Of a stretch of 64,000 nt of DNA, positions 33,290 through 43,740 are shown in pieces. The notes below the pieces were generated by a model. It searched no databases, was not told the DNA's origin, and worked only from the letters and a program-made list of their open reading frames with translations. The stretch is from positions 51,415 through 115,414 of the forward strand of contig JAKCPI010005260.1 in assembly GCA_023213315.1 (NCBI GenBank), written 5' to 3'. The first letter of the stretch is position 1. Each line of letters begins with the position of its first letter. Made by a program: the position numbers and the translations under genes. This DNA is from Euborellia annulipes. Its lineage: Eukaryota; Arthropoda; Insecta; Dermaptera; Anisolabididae.

Positions 33290-33465
33290 ATACAGAGAGA
33301 GAGAGACAAATCTCTCGTTCAGTCGAGTGTGTGGCCAGGCTGCAGGCGTTGCTCTGTTTTTTGTGTTTTAAGTGAATCAAAGTGAATAATTAATATAGTG
33401 TAACCCACCCTGACCTCACCGTCAACCAGCACACCCTCTTGAGTGTCTTATTAAAGGTAATTATT
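33290..33465 (+). promoter_or_regulatory. Possible first-exon/initiator region
   Basis: A TTCAGTCGAGTG initiator-like word at 33319 is followed by about 140 bp of complex sequence ending TTAAAG|GTAATT, a plausible splice donor. Preceded by T-rich sequence and CAG, so it could also be an internal exon. No long ORF, no downstream promoter element matching consensus. Weak. Confidence 0.15.
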
Positions 33466-33660
33466 ATGCATTTTATCGTTGAAAAAAAAATGATAGAAAC
33501 AAATAATTTGACTGCGAAAAACAATTCTTTTGAATATGAAATTAAATATTTTGTATTTCACTAAGGGTAGAGGGAGAATATAAGCTGTTGAAAGGGGGAG
33601 GGGAGTGTAGGTGTCTTTGAAAAAAAAATTAGTTTTTCATTTATTTATTTATTTTTTTTT

Positions 33661-33712
33661 TAAACACCTTTTTTTTCTCATTCACACTCACTCACACACA
33701 CATTCATACATA
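33661..33712 (-). repeat. SINE-A tail fragment
   Basis: CTCATTCACACTCACTCACACA is the GT-rich 3' end of SINE-A on the minus strand; nothing else of the SINE is present. Confidence 0.5.
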
Positions 33713-34300
33713 TATTTTTGTTAATCAAATTTCCTTAATATACTTTTACTCAGGGGTGGATTAAGGGTTAAAAATTAAAATAAAATAATTTCAAAATAAA
33801 ATAAAAATTAAAATAATTATTTATAAATGTATTCAAATTATTTTAAGAGTAATTCCTCGGTGAAGGCTCGCATTTCCTTAAAGGAGGGGGGGGAGGGGGG
33901 TGTATAAAGCATTAACCAGGGGGGTTAATGCCTCATCCCCTATAATCCACAAAGATATTAATGTTTTTTAATACTTTTACTAAAAAATAAGTGCATTTCC
34001 GTTTGAGTTAAAATCTAAATTCAATATTTAGCAAATAGGATAGTGAGGTAGAAACATTTTAATGTCATTCTAAAATTTCTTATTACTGGGGCGGAATTAA
34101 TTTTTGAAGATTTCGAAACTTTCATAAACAGATAATAATAACACTGGGTAACTTAGGAACCCATCGAATCCCTTGCAGAATTTTGTTAGAATTTTTTTCA
34201 TTAGGTAGAAAAGTAAGATATGATTAGTCCACTTGGAATTTTACTGGGGTGAGTTACCGCATCTGTTTGTATTATAGAACTAATATCAATTCGGATTTGA
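33713..34300. other. Unannotated stretch
   Basis: AT-rich with G-runs near 33885-33935 that may be a MITE remnant. No clear ends. Confidence 0.35.
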
Positions 34301-34301
34301 A

Positions 34302-34559
34302 TTTTTACTTTCTCTTACCTATATGTATAAGTATATATATAGAGAGAGAAAGTATTGGATTCATGTCAAAAATTCGATGTCGAGACTTTGAAGGATATAC
34401 ACGTTTTGAGGTCCCCTGAATCCAAAAAAATGGTTTTCGCGATATGTTCTGTTTGTGTGTCTGTTTGGGTTCAATTTAAAGCATGAAGGAATTGAACTAG
34501 GAGGTTGAAATTTTATATTTAAGTTAGGCACCCCCCTAGAGCGTGAAAATAAGATTTTT
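34302..34559 (-). mobile_element. XB element, truncated
   Basis: Begins with the TTTTTACTTTCTCTTACC hairpin and stops at AAAATAAGATTTTT, where a PF fold-back starts; no continuation was found on the other side. Confidence 0.75.
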
Positions 34560-34560
34560 C

Positions 34561-34775
34561 TTCAGGAATGAAAGTTAGAAGAAAACGCAACCAGAATGTT
34601 TTCTTTAAAAATATATTTTAACAGCTGACATTTCGGCTTTGGTCAAAGCCATCCTCGGAGCTGTTAGTGGTCATCCGAGGATGGCTTTGACCAAGGCCGA
34701 AAAGTAAGCTGTTAAAATATATTTTTAAAGAAAAATTCTGGTTGCGTTTTCTTCTAACTTTCATTCCTGATACAA
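34561..34775. mobile_element. PF fold-back element
   Basis: Arms GGAATGAAAGTTAGAAGAAA ... and its mirror to 34772, about 85 bp each with a short centre. Motifs at 34621-34665 (minus) and 34670-34715 (plus): CCGAGGA-T-GGCTTTGACCAAAGCC-GAAATGTC. Stem II is strong but the core has CCGAGGA for CTGANGA. The right flank (GATACAAATTCCACCAGCC) may be the tail. Target duplication not clear. Confidence 0.68.
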
Positions 34776-34804
34776 ATTCCACCAGCCATAAAATACCCTT
34801 ATAC

Positions 34805-35081
34805 CAGCGTTTTCCAAATTGTGAGGCGCGCTTCCCTAGGGAGGCGTGGACTAGTCTAAGGGGAGGCGCAAATATTGGCCACCAGGACCAATTTTTCAAA
34901 TGATTGCTAGTTTTAATATAAATAAGAATAAATTAAAAAAAAAATATTTTTATATAAATTTATATTTTTTAGCATTAAAAATTTTTGTTTTTGTATTATT
35001 TTATAAAATGGGAGGGGGGAGACGTCATAAGATTAAATATTTTTAAGGGAGGCGTGGTAACATAAAGTTTGGAAACCACTG
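34805..35081. mobile_element. hAT-type MITE
   Basis: Ends CAGCGTTTTCCAAATTGTG and AGTTTGGAAACCACTG; 8-bp flanks CCTTATAC/CTTTAGAC (6 of 8). Same family as 32604-32852. An open frame on the minus strand across it is not a gene. Confidence 0.75.
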
Positions 35082-35089
35082 CTTTAGAC

Positions 35090-36585
35090 ACTGACTCGTG
35101 ACTCGCTCACCTCACGTAAATCTTCACCAGAAATTGACTTTATTTTACTTATACATTTTTTTTATAAACCGCGGTTTTTCTATATCTTTTATCTCATTTT
35201 GGGTCATTCTGTATTTATTTTGACTTTATCAAATCAAAATTAAATTTTTCTAATCAGAAAAGGAATTTATATATTATTATTACTACTGTATATCTTTCCT
35301 TTTATATTTTACCTACAATAGAGTTAATTAAATAGGCGTTGATATTAGTGTATAATGCAATTCACTCATTGAAAGTGAGCAAGTAATTTTATTTTATTAA
35401 AACACGCTGCCCTCTCCCCTTGAAATGAAATGCAATTTCGCCTTGTTCAGGTGTCCTACCTACACCCTTCCATATGAATGTTTGTCGGTTGGGGTGTGTG
35501 CGTGGGTGGCGTTCGTCGGTCTTTCAAAGGTAAAAGCGAACGCCTATCTCGGCACAAGCACAATAGCTGCGATAAGTCGTCCAAGGGAGAGTGTAGAGCA
35601 CACACAATCTCAATGGAGTTCACTATATAACCCTTTGCTAATTTATGACCCAGGGGGCCCCCTTTACAGATACCAGTCCATCTCTCTGCACAGAGATAAT
35701 ACAAAATTCTTCCCTTCCGCGTTGACAGACAGCGCGTGAACCCTGAATCCGTCAGGTGCACCCTCTTCCCCCCACCTATTGTCCTTTATGATCCATCTTT
35801 GGTAATCTACAGAGGAGGTTTTGTGATTGGTTTATATATCCATATCAATACCTCTAATACCGGATATTCATTAGCTAATGAAAATCCCTCTTTTTTTTTA
35901 TTTCAGACAACAAAAGAAACTTTTTAAAAAAAGTTATTCTCTAAATTTTATCCTTCGTTTTGGCTATTAATTACCCTTTGTTGGAATATCAGGTGATGAT
36001 AGAGCAATCCTCTGTGGAGTGTAGAAAACCACAACGCTGAGTGTGCATTGCCTTTTCACTCTCCAAATTGTATAATTGATCTAATTATGGATGTTGAGTT
36101 CCTTATTAAATAAGTATATTATTTAATGATTAAATCTTGATTGTTTATTCAATTTCGTTATTAATAATTGAGACTATGAATTGTCAGAATAATCATCAGA
36201 ATCAAATTAAAAGAATTAGTTAAATTAACATTAAAAACACAAGATGATATGTTTCAATATGTTATTTATTGCTATAAATTCTTATATCAATAAATACCCT
36301 TTGTTTTTACCCCCTTTCTGCTACAGAGGCCATTTAGGGTTTATTAATTGATTTATATAGCCTAATTTTTAAATACAAAAATACCAATAGTTACCTGGGG
36401 ACGTTCCACAACCTGATTGTGCGGGGTCACCAGTTCCAAGCTTTCGCAACTCTTGGCATCGCTTAACATACCTAAATAAATGATGCTTCAATTAGAGCTA
36501 ACGGTTACCAGTTTAAATTAAAACAAATTGAAAAAATAAAAAACTTTACTCTTACTTTCTACATATATGTAATTTGCAAATTTCC
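35090..36585. other. Unannotated stretch
   Basis: 35400-35830 is GC-richer with overlapping 100-codon frames on both strands, none with a recognisable domain. The remainder is AT-rich. Confidence 0.35.
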
Positions 36586-36604
36586 CAGTTGCAGAAGAAT
36601 ACAG

Positions 36605-36660
36605 ATAGTTGAAAAAAAAATTTGCCGACGTTTCGAACTCCTTCTGTCCTCTTGTTGTAA
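36605..36660 (-). repeat. PF core remnant
   Basis: Minus-strand GGACAGAAGGAGTTCGAAACGTCGGCAAA: a cut-down version of the PF core with GAAACGTC and a weak hairpin; no partner arm. Confidence 0.45.
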
Positions 36661-36696
36661 CAAATTTTAATTTGTCAATTTTATTAATAATATGGA

Positions 36697-37690
36697 CGTT
36701 TATTTTGAAAGTGGTGTAAGTAATTTCTATTGTTTCGAGTAAATGAAAGGTTTGCATATCTGTTAATTTAAAAATCTAGACAAATGATATGAAGTCGGTG
36801 AATGTTTCTACTTCTTTACCAATATCTAATTTAGTTATATACATTTGTTTTAGGCGAATTTGACTAAACTAATATATAATTACATTACTGCAAATGGACT
36901 TACACCACTTTCAAAATTAACAACTGTAAACTTCGTTGAATTTCAATTTTGAAAAAACAAATATTACTCAAAATATACTTCATATTAATTCAATATTCTT
37001 TACAAATAATGACACGATATAAAATAGGAGTAGTATTTTTAATTTTAGACGTTAATTACATTGTTAAAATTACAAGATATTAGTAGCATAATATTTACTT
37101 ATGTCTGGTAGGGAAGTGTTTTGAAAAATTCATGATACACCGGAGGTATTTAAGTTCATAACTACTTGATTTTTTATATTAATAAGTAACCTAATCTCGT
37201 AACCAGCGTCATTTCAACTTTCTTGGAGGGGGGGCAACCTTTTTTTCAATTTCTCACTTCAATTTTCTTACAAATAGGGATTTCAAATTTGGCAAAGGTA
37301 TTTAATTAAATTAATTTTTTAATTTTGTACAATTTCGTAGAAATATTTTATTTACGTAGAATAATACCTAGGGAGGAGAGGGGGGAGGGAAATACCCTTC
37401 CCCAAAAGCGCCCTGCTAGTAATTCTTAACAAGTTTATAAACAAATGCACAATAACAGGTACTAACAGGCAATCATCTGTTAAGCTACCTACCTCAAATT
37501 GGACTTACACCACTTTCATAATCAACGATTATGCAACTTCCTTACCGACCAATTTTCAATTGTGAAAACATGGGAATTTTTAAGGAATTTGCCACTAGCT
37601 AGTTATAAATAGAAAATTTACATTAAATTAAGCATGAATTATGTGATATCTCAGATTTTTAAAAATGGACTTACACCACTTCAAAATAAA
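36697..37690. repeat. Cluster of GGACTTACACCACTTTC repeats
   Basis: Four copies of a ~26-bp word: minus at 36697-36722, plus at 36894-36920, 37500-37527 and 37664-37690 (GGACTTACACCACTTCAAAA in the last). The first two are inverted and 200 bp apart, as in a MITE; the others may be the ends of further copies. Unclassified. Confidence 0.6.
37204..37415. mobile_element. hAT-type MITE (CAGNGGCGTCATTT family)
   Basis: CAGCGTCATTTCAACTTTC ... CCAAAAGCGCCCTG with 8-bp flanks CTCGTAAC/CTAGTAAT (6 of 8). The interior TTTTGTACAATTTCGTAG is shared with 42544 and 56113. Confidence 0.65.
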
Positions 37691-37699
37691 CGGTCATAT

Positions 37700-39170
37700 A
37701 CTTCTTAGAATTTCGGTCGGGGTTACTGTCGTTTTCAGAAATGGGATTCCCAGTAAAGTCAAAAATGGTAGTGTATTAACTGGCATTTCACCAATAAAAA
37801 CTTGAAACATCAGTTAGGGTTCAAAGGGTTTAGAATATTATTATTTAACTAGAGCCTACGGTCGAGAGTTTAAATCATAAAATAATTGTTAAATGTTGAC
37901 AATTGTAAATAAGTTTTGAATCTTTAATGACTTTAATTACATAATATTTTTTGGGACACTCGTCTCCTTGCGCTTCATGCCCTAAGGTTAACTACATTTT
38001 AATCTTAGGTCTTTGTTTGTCAGCAATTATGTAAACTTGAGTCAACACATTTTAAAGCTATACTTTTCTACTTCTTTCGATGATTTTGTACACTACCCCT
38101 CTGAAATTTTTCTATTCCGTTCATAATTACAGAAACTTATTTTTTTATTAGACTGCTAAATGCATTATTCACTGACGTAATCATTTGGTTAAGATTAGTG
38201 ATGCATTTCATATAAATTATATTGCAAAAAAATTGTCTAATGTTCAACTAAAAAGGTGATTAATAAATTCTGTTATGACAACCCAAGAAGACATGAAATA
38301 ATTTGGATTATGAATAATCATAATTTGGAGAGTAGCTGCTGCATTCATCTTAAGCAAGTGAGCAGGTGTTGCAGCTTATCTCAATCTGTAATGTTTGACG
38401 TCATTGAGAGAGTCATTCGGTGGTATTTCATTATATTATTATCTCTCATCACCGTATTTATATACTCTCTGATATAATTAGTTTGAATCGGAAGCTCTTG
38501 AACTAATTTAAGAATTAAATCGTTAAAATAAATTACTAATTGACAGATATTTTTCTTTCTTGACTGACAAGTAAAGCATCGCATAATCGAAGGTTGGTCC
38601 AGTGTCCAGTTGCGTTCAGTGGAAGGGGATGCAGTTGCCCCTTGCTTTTGGGGGAGGCTTGTTTGTGTGTCCAAGGACTGGACAGCTGCTCTTATTTTGC
38701 TCGTTAAACGGGTCGACGAGTTATGACCGAATTTTTCGAATCGGTGCAACGATTCTCTATTAGGTCAAAGACGCCGCCATCCGTCAGCGCATATTTCTTT
38801 TACCTGAAGATTGGATGCTCAAACTCAATAGATGATTTCAATTTACACGCAGATGCACACCCACGCCAGATTAGAGAGAGAAAACTAAGTAACCGCCCCT
38901 GGAGGCCCAAGTCTCCCTAATCATTCTCTTTTTGAATCAACGCTAACATCAATGGCATTTATTTTTACCTAATTTGAGAAATTTTATTACAATTATAATT
39001 TGAAATTCTTCATAGGATCCTCGTTTATTTACCTTAGTGCTTTCGTGCACCAAGGCCCAAACCTCAAACCCATCCGGCTCGTAGCCATCTACCGGCACCC
39101 CGTGAAGTTACATCTCTAACTCCTCCTTCTGCGTTTATATTTCTATCTAATAAATTAATTATTTCTAATT
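37700..39170. other. Unannotated stretch
   Basis: AT-rich unique DNA. 38590-38900 is more complex, with chance open frames on both strands. Confidence 0.4.
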
Positions 39171-39174
39171 CCAC

Positions 39175-39480
39175 CCGAATCCTTTTATCCAACCCTTTCT
39201 ATGCTAGGAAGGATGTACTAAGTTTGAGGAGCGACTTCCTCACACCGTGCCCTTCAAAGAAAGCATCACTGAGAGGGAAGTTTCTTTACTTCACTTCCAC
39301 AGGAATGCCACAGCAACTCCCTCTCCTCGTAGAGCTATTGTGATTAATTATTAATAGTTCACAAGTTCTTTATGTTGAATTTGAAGATGGGCCAAACGTC
39401 CCATGCTCCCCGGGAATTGATCCCGGGATCTATTTAGAGTATCGGTGTGCTTTCCTTTGCACCAGTTCCATCAACAAATA
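39175..39480 (-). mobile_element. tRNA-derived SINE (family B)
   Basis: Minus strand: tRNA-like head near 39475-39400 (GAACTGGTGCAAAGGAAAGC, GGGATCAATTCCCGG), then GGAGCATGGGACGTTTGG, and a body (CTACGAGGAGAGGGAGTTGC, AGTACATCCTTCC) shared with 20370-20590. Confidence 0.6.
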
Positions 39481-39708
39481 AATAATACAAATTTGTTAAA
39501 TATTCCTATGACTATTGAAGTCCGAATAGAGATGTTTATTGATTATTAAAATCATATTCAAAGATGGACGATGTTAAGCATAAAGGAACCAAGCGCCATT
39601 AACCTAAATCTGGAGGGGGGGGGGGGATAGAAACCAAAGCAATCACTTTTTTATCTTGTTTTATTCAAAAAAAAGTGCACAGAGTAAAATTTTGTGATTT
39701 AAATAAAG

Positions 39709-40007
39709 CTTCTTGGTCGGCGTTTGAGACTGTTACTCACCTGGACAGCCTATATAATATAAGATCATACAATTGTTAAATATTTGTTAAATATTATGCA
39801 CAACATACATTTTATGAACATTTGTTATGTGTACTTTATAATGTTCTCCATCTCAATTTCGACAATTATTTCGTCCTGAAGATGGAAGAGACGAGCTTCC
39901 GAAACGTCGATGAAATAATATAAAAGGTTTTTATTTATGCTGGCTGCCTTTCCTCATTGAGCTCCTTATCAATCATCACCACAGCCATTTCTATTCTTCA
40001 TTGAACC
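39709..40007 (+). mobile_element. PF element, single-armed, 299 bp
   Basis: Flanked by TTTAAATAAAG (39698-39708 and 40008-40018). The empty site is visible in the related MITE near 61278. Contains the best hammerhead motif of the window, then a TTTTTATTTATGCTGGCTGCC stretch and a tail with CCACAGCCATTTCT. Confidence 0.75.
39864..39920 (+). ncRNA. Hammerhead-like ribozyme, 11-pair stem I
   Basis: ATTATTTCGTC (stem I), CTGAAGA, T, GGAAG-loop-CTTCC (stem II), GAAA, CGTC, then GATGAAATAAT pairing with stem I over 11 pairs including one G-U. The short ACGT stem III is self-complementary. The extended stem I argues for selection on the fold. Cleavage is expected after the GTC at 39905-39907. The extra T before stem II is a departure from the minimal consensus. 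Confidence 0.65.
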
Positions 40008-40106
40008 TTTAAATAAAGAGGTAGATCTTCTTTTCCCTACAAGATGGCGGCCTTATCTCAATTTCGATCAAAATGGCGCTTGGTTCCTACATGCATAACA
40101 TCGTCC

Positions 40107-42240
40107 CTATATAATAAATATTTAGTAATAATATTAATACTTATTGTATTTCCTCCAGACAAATACATGATTTGGATTATGATTATTAAAATAAATTATT
40201 TAAAACTCTCATTGAAATATTATTCTTTTTAGAGATTCTACTTATCAACACTGAAAATTTTTATAATTTCACCATTTTTCTTCGATATGTTAAATATTAA
40301 AAAACAGATAGTGTAAATGGTGTCTTTCTGTGTGTGCGTGTTATTTTCCGGCATATAATATGTGATATATTTAGAGCCGTGGCTCGTGAAAGGAGAGCTC
40401 AGGTCGGTGAAGACGTGAAAGAAACACGCGTGAAGATGGATCACTTCACGTGGTCTGGATATTAATCACGAGACGTGTTGGTGGGTGGGGCTGCCTCTCT
40501 GCCTTTTGCCCATAAATTACAGGCTTTAATGAGAGATTGCATACGCACCCAAGTGGATCTACACTATGTAAGGTTCCAAACGGTCTGTCTCTCATCACAT
40601 CATATAAAACAACCTAACAACTGGAGAAAATATATAAATCTAAACACAAACATAAAAAAATTTCTTTCTCTTTCATTCAATGCTTTAGATTTGACATAAT
40701 TAAGCTCAAATAATCAATAAGATATACTGAATCAAATATTCTAACAAAAAAAAAAATTAATTAAAACATTTCAAATTCTATCTTGTATATTATGGCTGTT
40801 AGTCTAAAGCTACAAAATCATATAAACTACTGCTTGTTGATGGCACGCCCGTAATATCCAGGATAGAATTTTTGTATTCTGAGAAAAAAAATATCGTCAA
40901 ATTACAATATAAAAAAAAAATTTAATTAATTTTTTCTGATTTTTATTTTTCTTTCGTTTAATTTCTTTAGTGAAAAAAATACAAATTTTTTTTAGAAATT
41001 TGTTTAGAATACCCTCGTACTTAAAATTTCGGAATGAAAAAAAAAAAAAAATATTTAAATATGAACTTAGAATCTAATTTAAAAATATTAAAAACATATA
41101 ATCAAGTATTTATTAATTTAAATACTTGGTTATAAGTTTTTCATAATTACTTCATGGACCAACACCCATGATATATATAATTCTTTATTTTAAAATATTA
41201 AATTTGACATTTTATTATATTTTAGTCTATTCCTCAGTTATGATAAATTTTCTTAAAAAAAATTTCAGGCTCGCCTATTTATTAACGGACAAATAAATAT
41301 TTTTGAGAATAAAAAATGAGAGAAAAATAAATTTATTTATCGACATTTTGAGTGCCCATCGTATTCAAAATGAGGACAAAATAGATAATTAATAAGAAAA
41401 GTAATAAAAAGTAAGGATTATTCAATCCTTTAATCTTTTATTGTTTAAAGTGGAATGATTGTTCCTGATGTTTTTTTTTTATTATTAAAAGCAGCGAACC
41501 TGCCCACATTCCTCTGGGCACTTGACAAGTCGATGGGATGAGATTATTTCCCAAGGAGACACTAGAAATTTTGAATTTTTGCGACAAGCTGGACTCGAAC
41601 CCGATTTGTTTTGAAACTAATAGGCAGCTTATCTCGCATAGCTTTTGAGTATAGGTATCACTCGTATAATAAATTAAAACTGGAATTAAGAGCTGATGCT
41701 GTTTGAAGTTCTTTATTTAATTAATACCTTATTTCATGGTTTTCATCTTAAACAAATATAATAAATATTATTTATTACAATTTCTTTAAAGACTTAATGA
41801 ATTATGATCTTCACACTCAGACAGTCTCTAAAGAAATAAAGATAAAGTGGCAGATGGTCGTGATTTCTATTTGTCTTTTTAGTATTAATATAGATTTATT
41901 AGTGATTAGTGCTCGATGGGGCAAGAATCTCAATTAGGACTATGCCTTTTTAATAATAAATTTACAAGAATAAAATATGTTTTTTTATAATCCAGTTAAG
42001 TAACCATAAAGGTCAAAACATTTATCTCATTTAAATGAAATATTATTTGATGGATTTATTAAAAAAAAAAAAAAAAAAACTAATTGACATTTATTAATTA
42101 ACCTGTAGATGATTTGACTAGCTATTAAGCCGGCAAAAAGTTTCTGGCCAGAGCTGTTTTTTTATGAATTATGATAAAACTTGAAAAACTGTACGTGGTA
42201 AGAAGAAAATCAATTATCGCGCTATAAGTCGAATGAGTTT
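40107..42240. other. Unannotated stretch
   Basis: AT-rich. A PF-like minus-strand word (CGACATTTTGAGTGCCC) near 41340 is too degraded to call. 40330-40620 is more complex unique sequence. Confidence 0.4.
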
Positions 42241-42319
42241 TACGAGGAGGTGTCAAAAAGTACCCGGAATTATTTTTTACTGGAAAATTCTGCTTACTTT
42301 TATCACCAAAAAGACCACA

Positions 42320-42900
42320 TCTTACTCAAATGGGATCCTTCACCAGGATGGACTGGCACATCGCGCAATCAGGACTCAAGATACAATCACTGAATTAGGT
42401 ATTGAGGTGATGCCACATCCACCTTATTCACCGGACCTAGCGCCGTGTGACTTCCACCTATTTCCTGGAGTGGAAAATAGCATCGGAGTCGTCATTTCCA
42501 GGGTGATCGAGATAACCAATAAAATTTCGGGTGTCCTTAACAGCAGTGGCGTCATTTCAACTTTTTCTTGGGAGAGGGGGGCAAACATTTTTTTTCTCAA
42601 CATTTACTTACAAATGGGTACTAAAATTTGGCCAAAACATATTTAATTTAACTAATTGTTTAATTTTGTACAATTTGTATACTCGTAGATGTATTTTGGA
42701 GTATTTTATTTAGAAAATATAAAATTTTATAAAAACCAGAGCCCTTGGGGGGGGGGGGGCAAATGCCCCCCCCCCCCCAAATGACGTCACTGCTTAACAG
42801 ATTATCAATAAGGGACTTCAGGGAGTGTTTTCAACAGTGGACTGAACGCTGGAATGGTTGTATTTTGTCCGAAGGAGATTACTTTGAAGGTATGTAATGG
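42320..42900 (+). pseudogene. mariner transposase C-terminal remnant
   Basis: The frame encodes HQDGLAHRAIRTQD and HPPYSPDLAPCDFHLF, the regions bearing the second and third catalytic aspartates of DD34D mariner transposases, about 34 residues apart. After the MITE, codons for FQQWTERWNGC and DYFEG match the family C-terminus. The N-terminal DNA-binding domain and the first catalytic aspartate are deleted and the frame is split, so it is non-functional. The ATG at 42233 is not a real start. Confidence 0.85.
42544..42792. mobile_element. hAT-type MITE inside mariner
   Basis: CAGTGGCGTCATTTCAAC ... CCAAATGACGTCACTG with a perfect 8-bp duplication CTTAACAG (42536-42543 and 42793-42800). The interior has G and C runs and TTTTGTACAATTTGTATACTCG. 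Youngest-looking copy of its family. Confidence 0.9.
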
Positions 42901-42970
42901 AATTTGAATAAAAGTAAGCAGAATTTTCAAGTAAAAAAAATAATTCCGGTTATTTTTTTGACACCCCTCG

Positions 42971-43228
42971 CTTTAACAAACCCTCAACAAAGTGTAAAAA
43001 TAAAATTATTTATTTATTTTTTTCCTTTTAATCATTGATATGGTTTATTCCATCCAAGTCACACCCCACAAGAGAAGAATTGAAAGATCTAAAAGATGTT
43101 AGAAAGTTAAGTAAAATACAAGTTAATAAGGATATTCTTAACTCAGAGAAGATGTTCGTTCTTAAAAGCTTCAAATTCGACGGAATTACAATCGTTCTAC
43201 GCTTGATGAACTTCTCAAGTATAGAATA
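42971..43228. other. Unannotated stretch
   Basis: Contains a 64-codon frame (43035-43229) with no recognisable motif. Confidence 0.35.
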
Positions 43229-43229
43229 A

Positions 43230-43266
<37 letters not shown>

Positions 43267-43496
43267 GCTGTAGTTAAAATATTCGCCTGTTCGAAATTTT
43301 ATCGGCTTTTCTTATATCTTTTCACCAAAACTCGTCGTATCAACGCAACCAACGAACGTAAACTCCTTTAAAACTTCCAAGTCTCAATCAGAAAGTTTAA
43401 AATAAGTCAAATTTTAACAAATTCATTAAGAAACTTGGAATATTTTAATGAGCAGCTGAGAGAGAGTGAGAAAGAGAGAGAGAGAGAGAGAGAGAT
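43229..43496. repeat. Inverted (CT)n / (GA)n microsatellites
   Basis: (CT) repeats at 43231-43263 and (GA) repeats at 43463-43496 face each other about 200 bp apart and could form a large stem; the DNA between is unique. Confidence 0.8.
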
Positions 43497-43599
43497 TTAT
43501 ATTAATTAAAGACTATCGGATCGGATAATTTTGATCTTAAATTACAATCAGAGAAAATTTGCTAAAATTGTTTAGTTCGATTAAAAAAAAATCTAATAT

Positions 43600-43740
43600 G
43601 CCAAGTGTATTTTATTATAGCCATACCAAATTGACGTTTCGGCCCTAGACTCTTCAACCCGCTATGAAGGTCTAGACAGAGAGCCGAGACGTCATTCTGA
43701 TATATCTATAATAAAATACATTTGGTACATTTGGCTTCTA
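43600..43740. mobile_element. PF-like fold-back, old
   Basis: GTATTTTATTATAGCCATAC and the mirror GATATATCTATAATAAAATAC enclose TTGACGTTTCGGCCCTAGAC and GTCTAGACAGAGAGCCGAGACGTC. The CTGANGA boxes are eroded. Arms of about 60 bp. Confidence 0.62.

Larger units (their letters stand above)
39565..40106. mobile_element. TIR MITE (GGACGATGTTATGC family) with PF insertion
   Basis: Ends GGACGATGTTAAGCATAAAG and CATGCATAACATCGTCC. Inner words AACCAAGCGCCATTAACC and GGCGCTTGGTTCC are mirrored, giving a TIR of more than 35 bp. It is split at 39709-40007. A second, uninterrupted copy is at 61134-61371. Confidence 0.8.
42243..42970 (+). mobile_element. mariner element, internally deleted
   Basis: Terminal inverted repeats of nearly 60 bp (CGAGGAGGTGTCAAAAAG... 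and the mirror ending TTTTTGACACCCCTCG). TA precedes the left end. Only the C-terminal third of the transposase remains, and a 249-bp hAT MITE has inserted in it. Without the MITE it would be about 470 bp, against roughly 1.3 kb for a full mariner. Confidence 0.87.

Noticed and set aside
33290..33465. Promoter and first exon
   Set aside because: TCAGT initiator word and a GTAATT donor are common by chance; no downstream element, ORF or second exon. Kept only as a very low-confidence feature.
33880..33940. G-run MITE near 33900
   Set aside because: Poly-G tracts and a palindromic AACC/GGTT patch exist, but no terminal repeats or duplications were found.
35425..35761. Overlapping ~100-codon frames on both strands
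   Set aside because: GC-richer composition lowers stop density; no domain seen.
41300..41400. PF/hammerhead-like word near 41340
   Set aside because: CGACATTTTGAGTGCCC is too far from GACGTTTCGG and no hairpin or partner arm is present.
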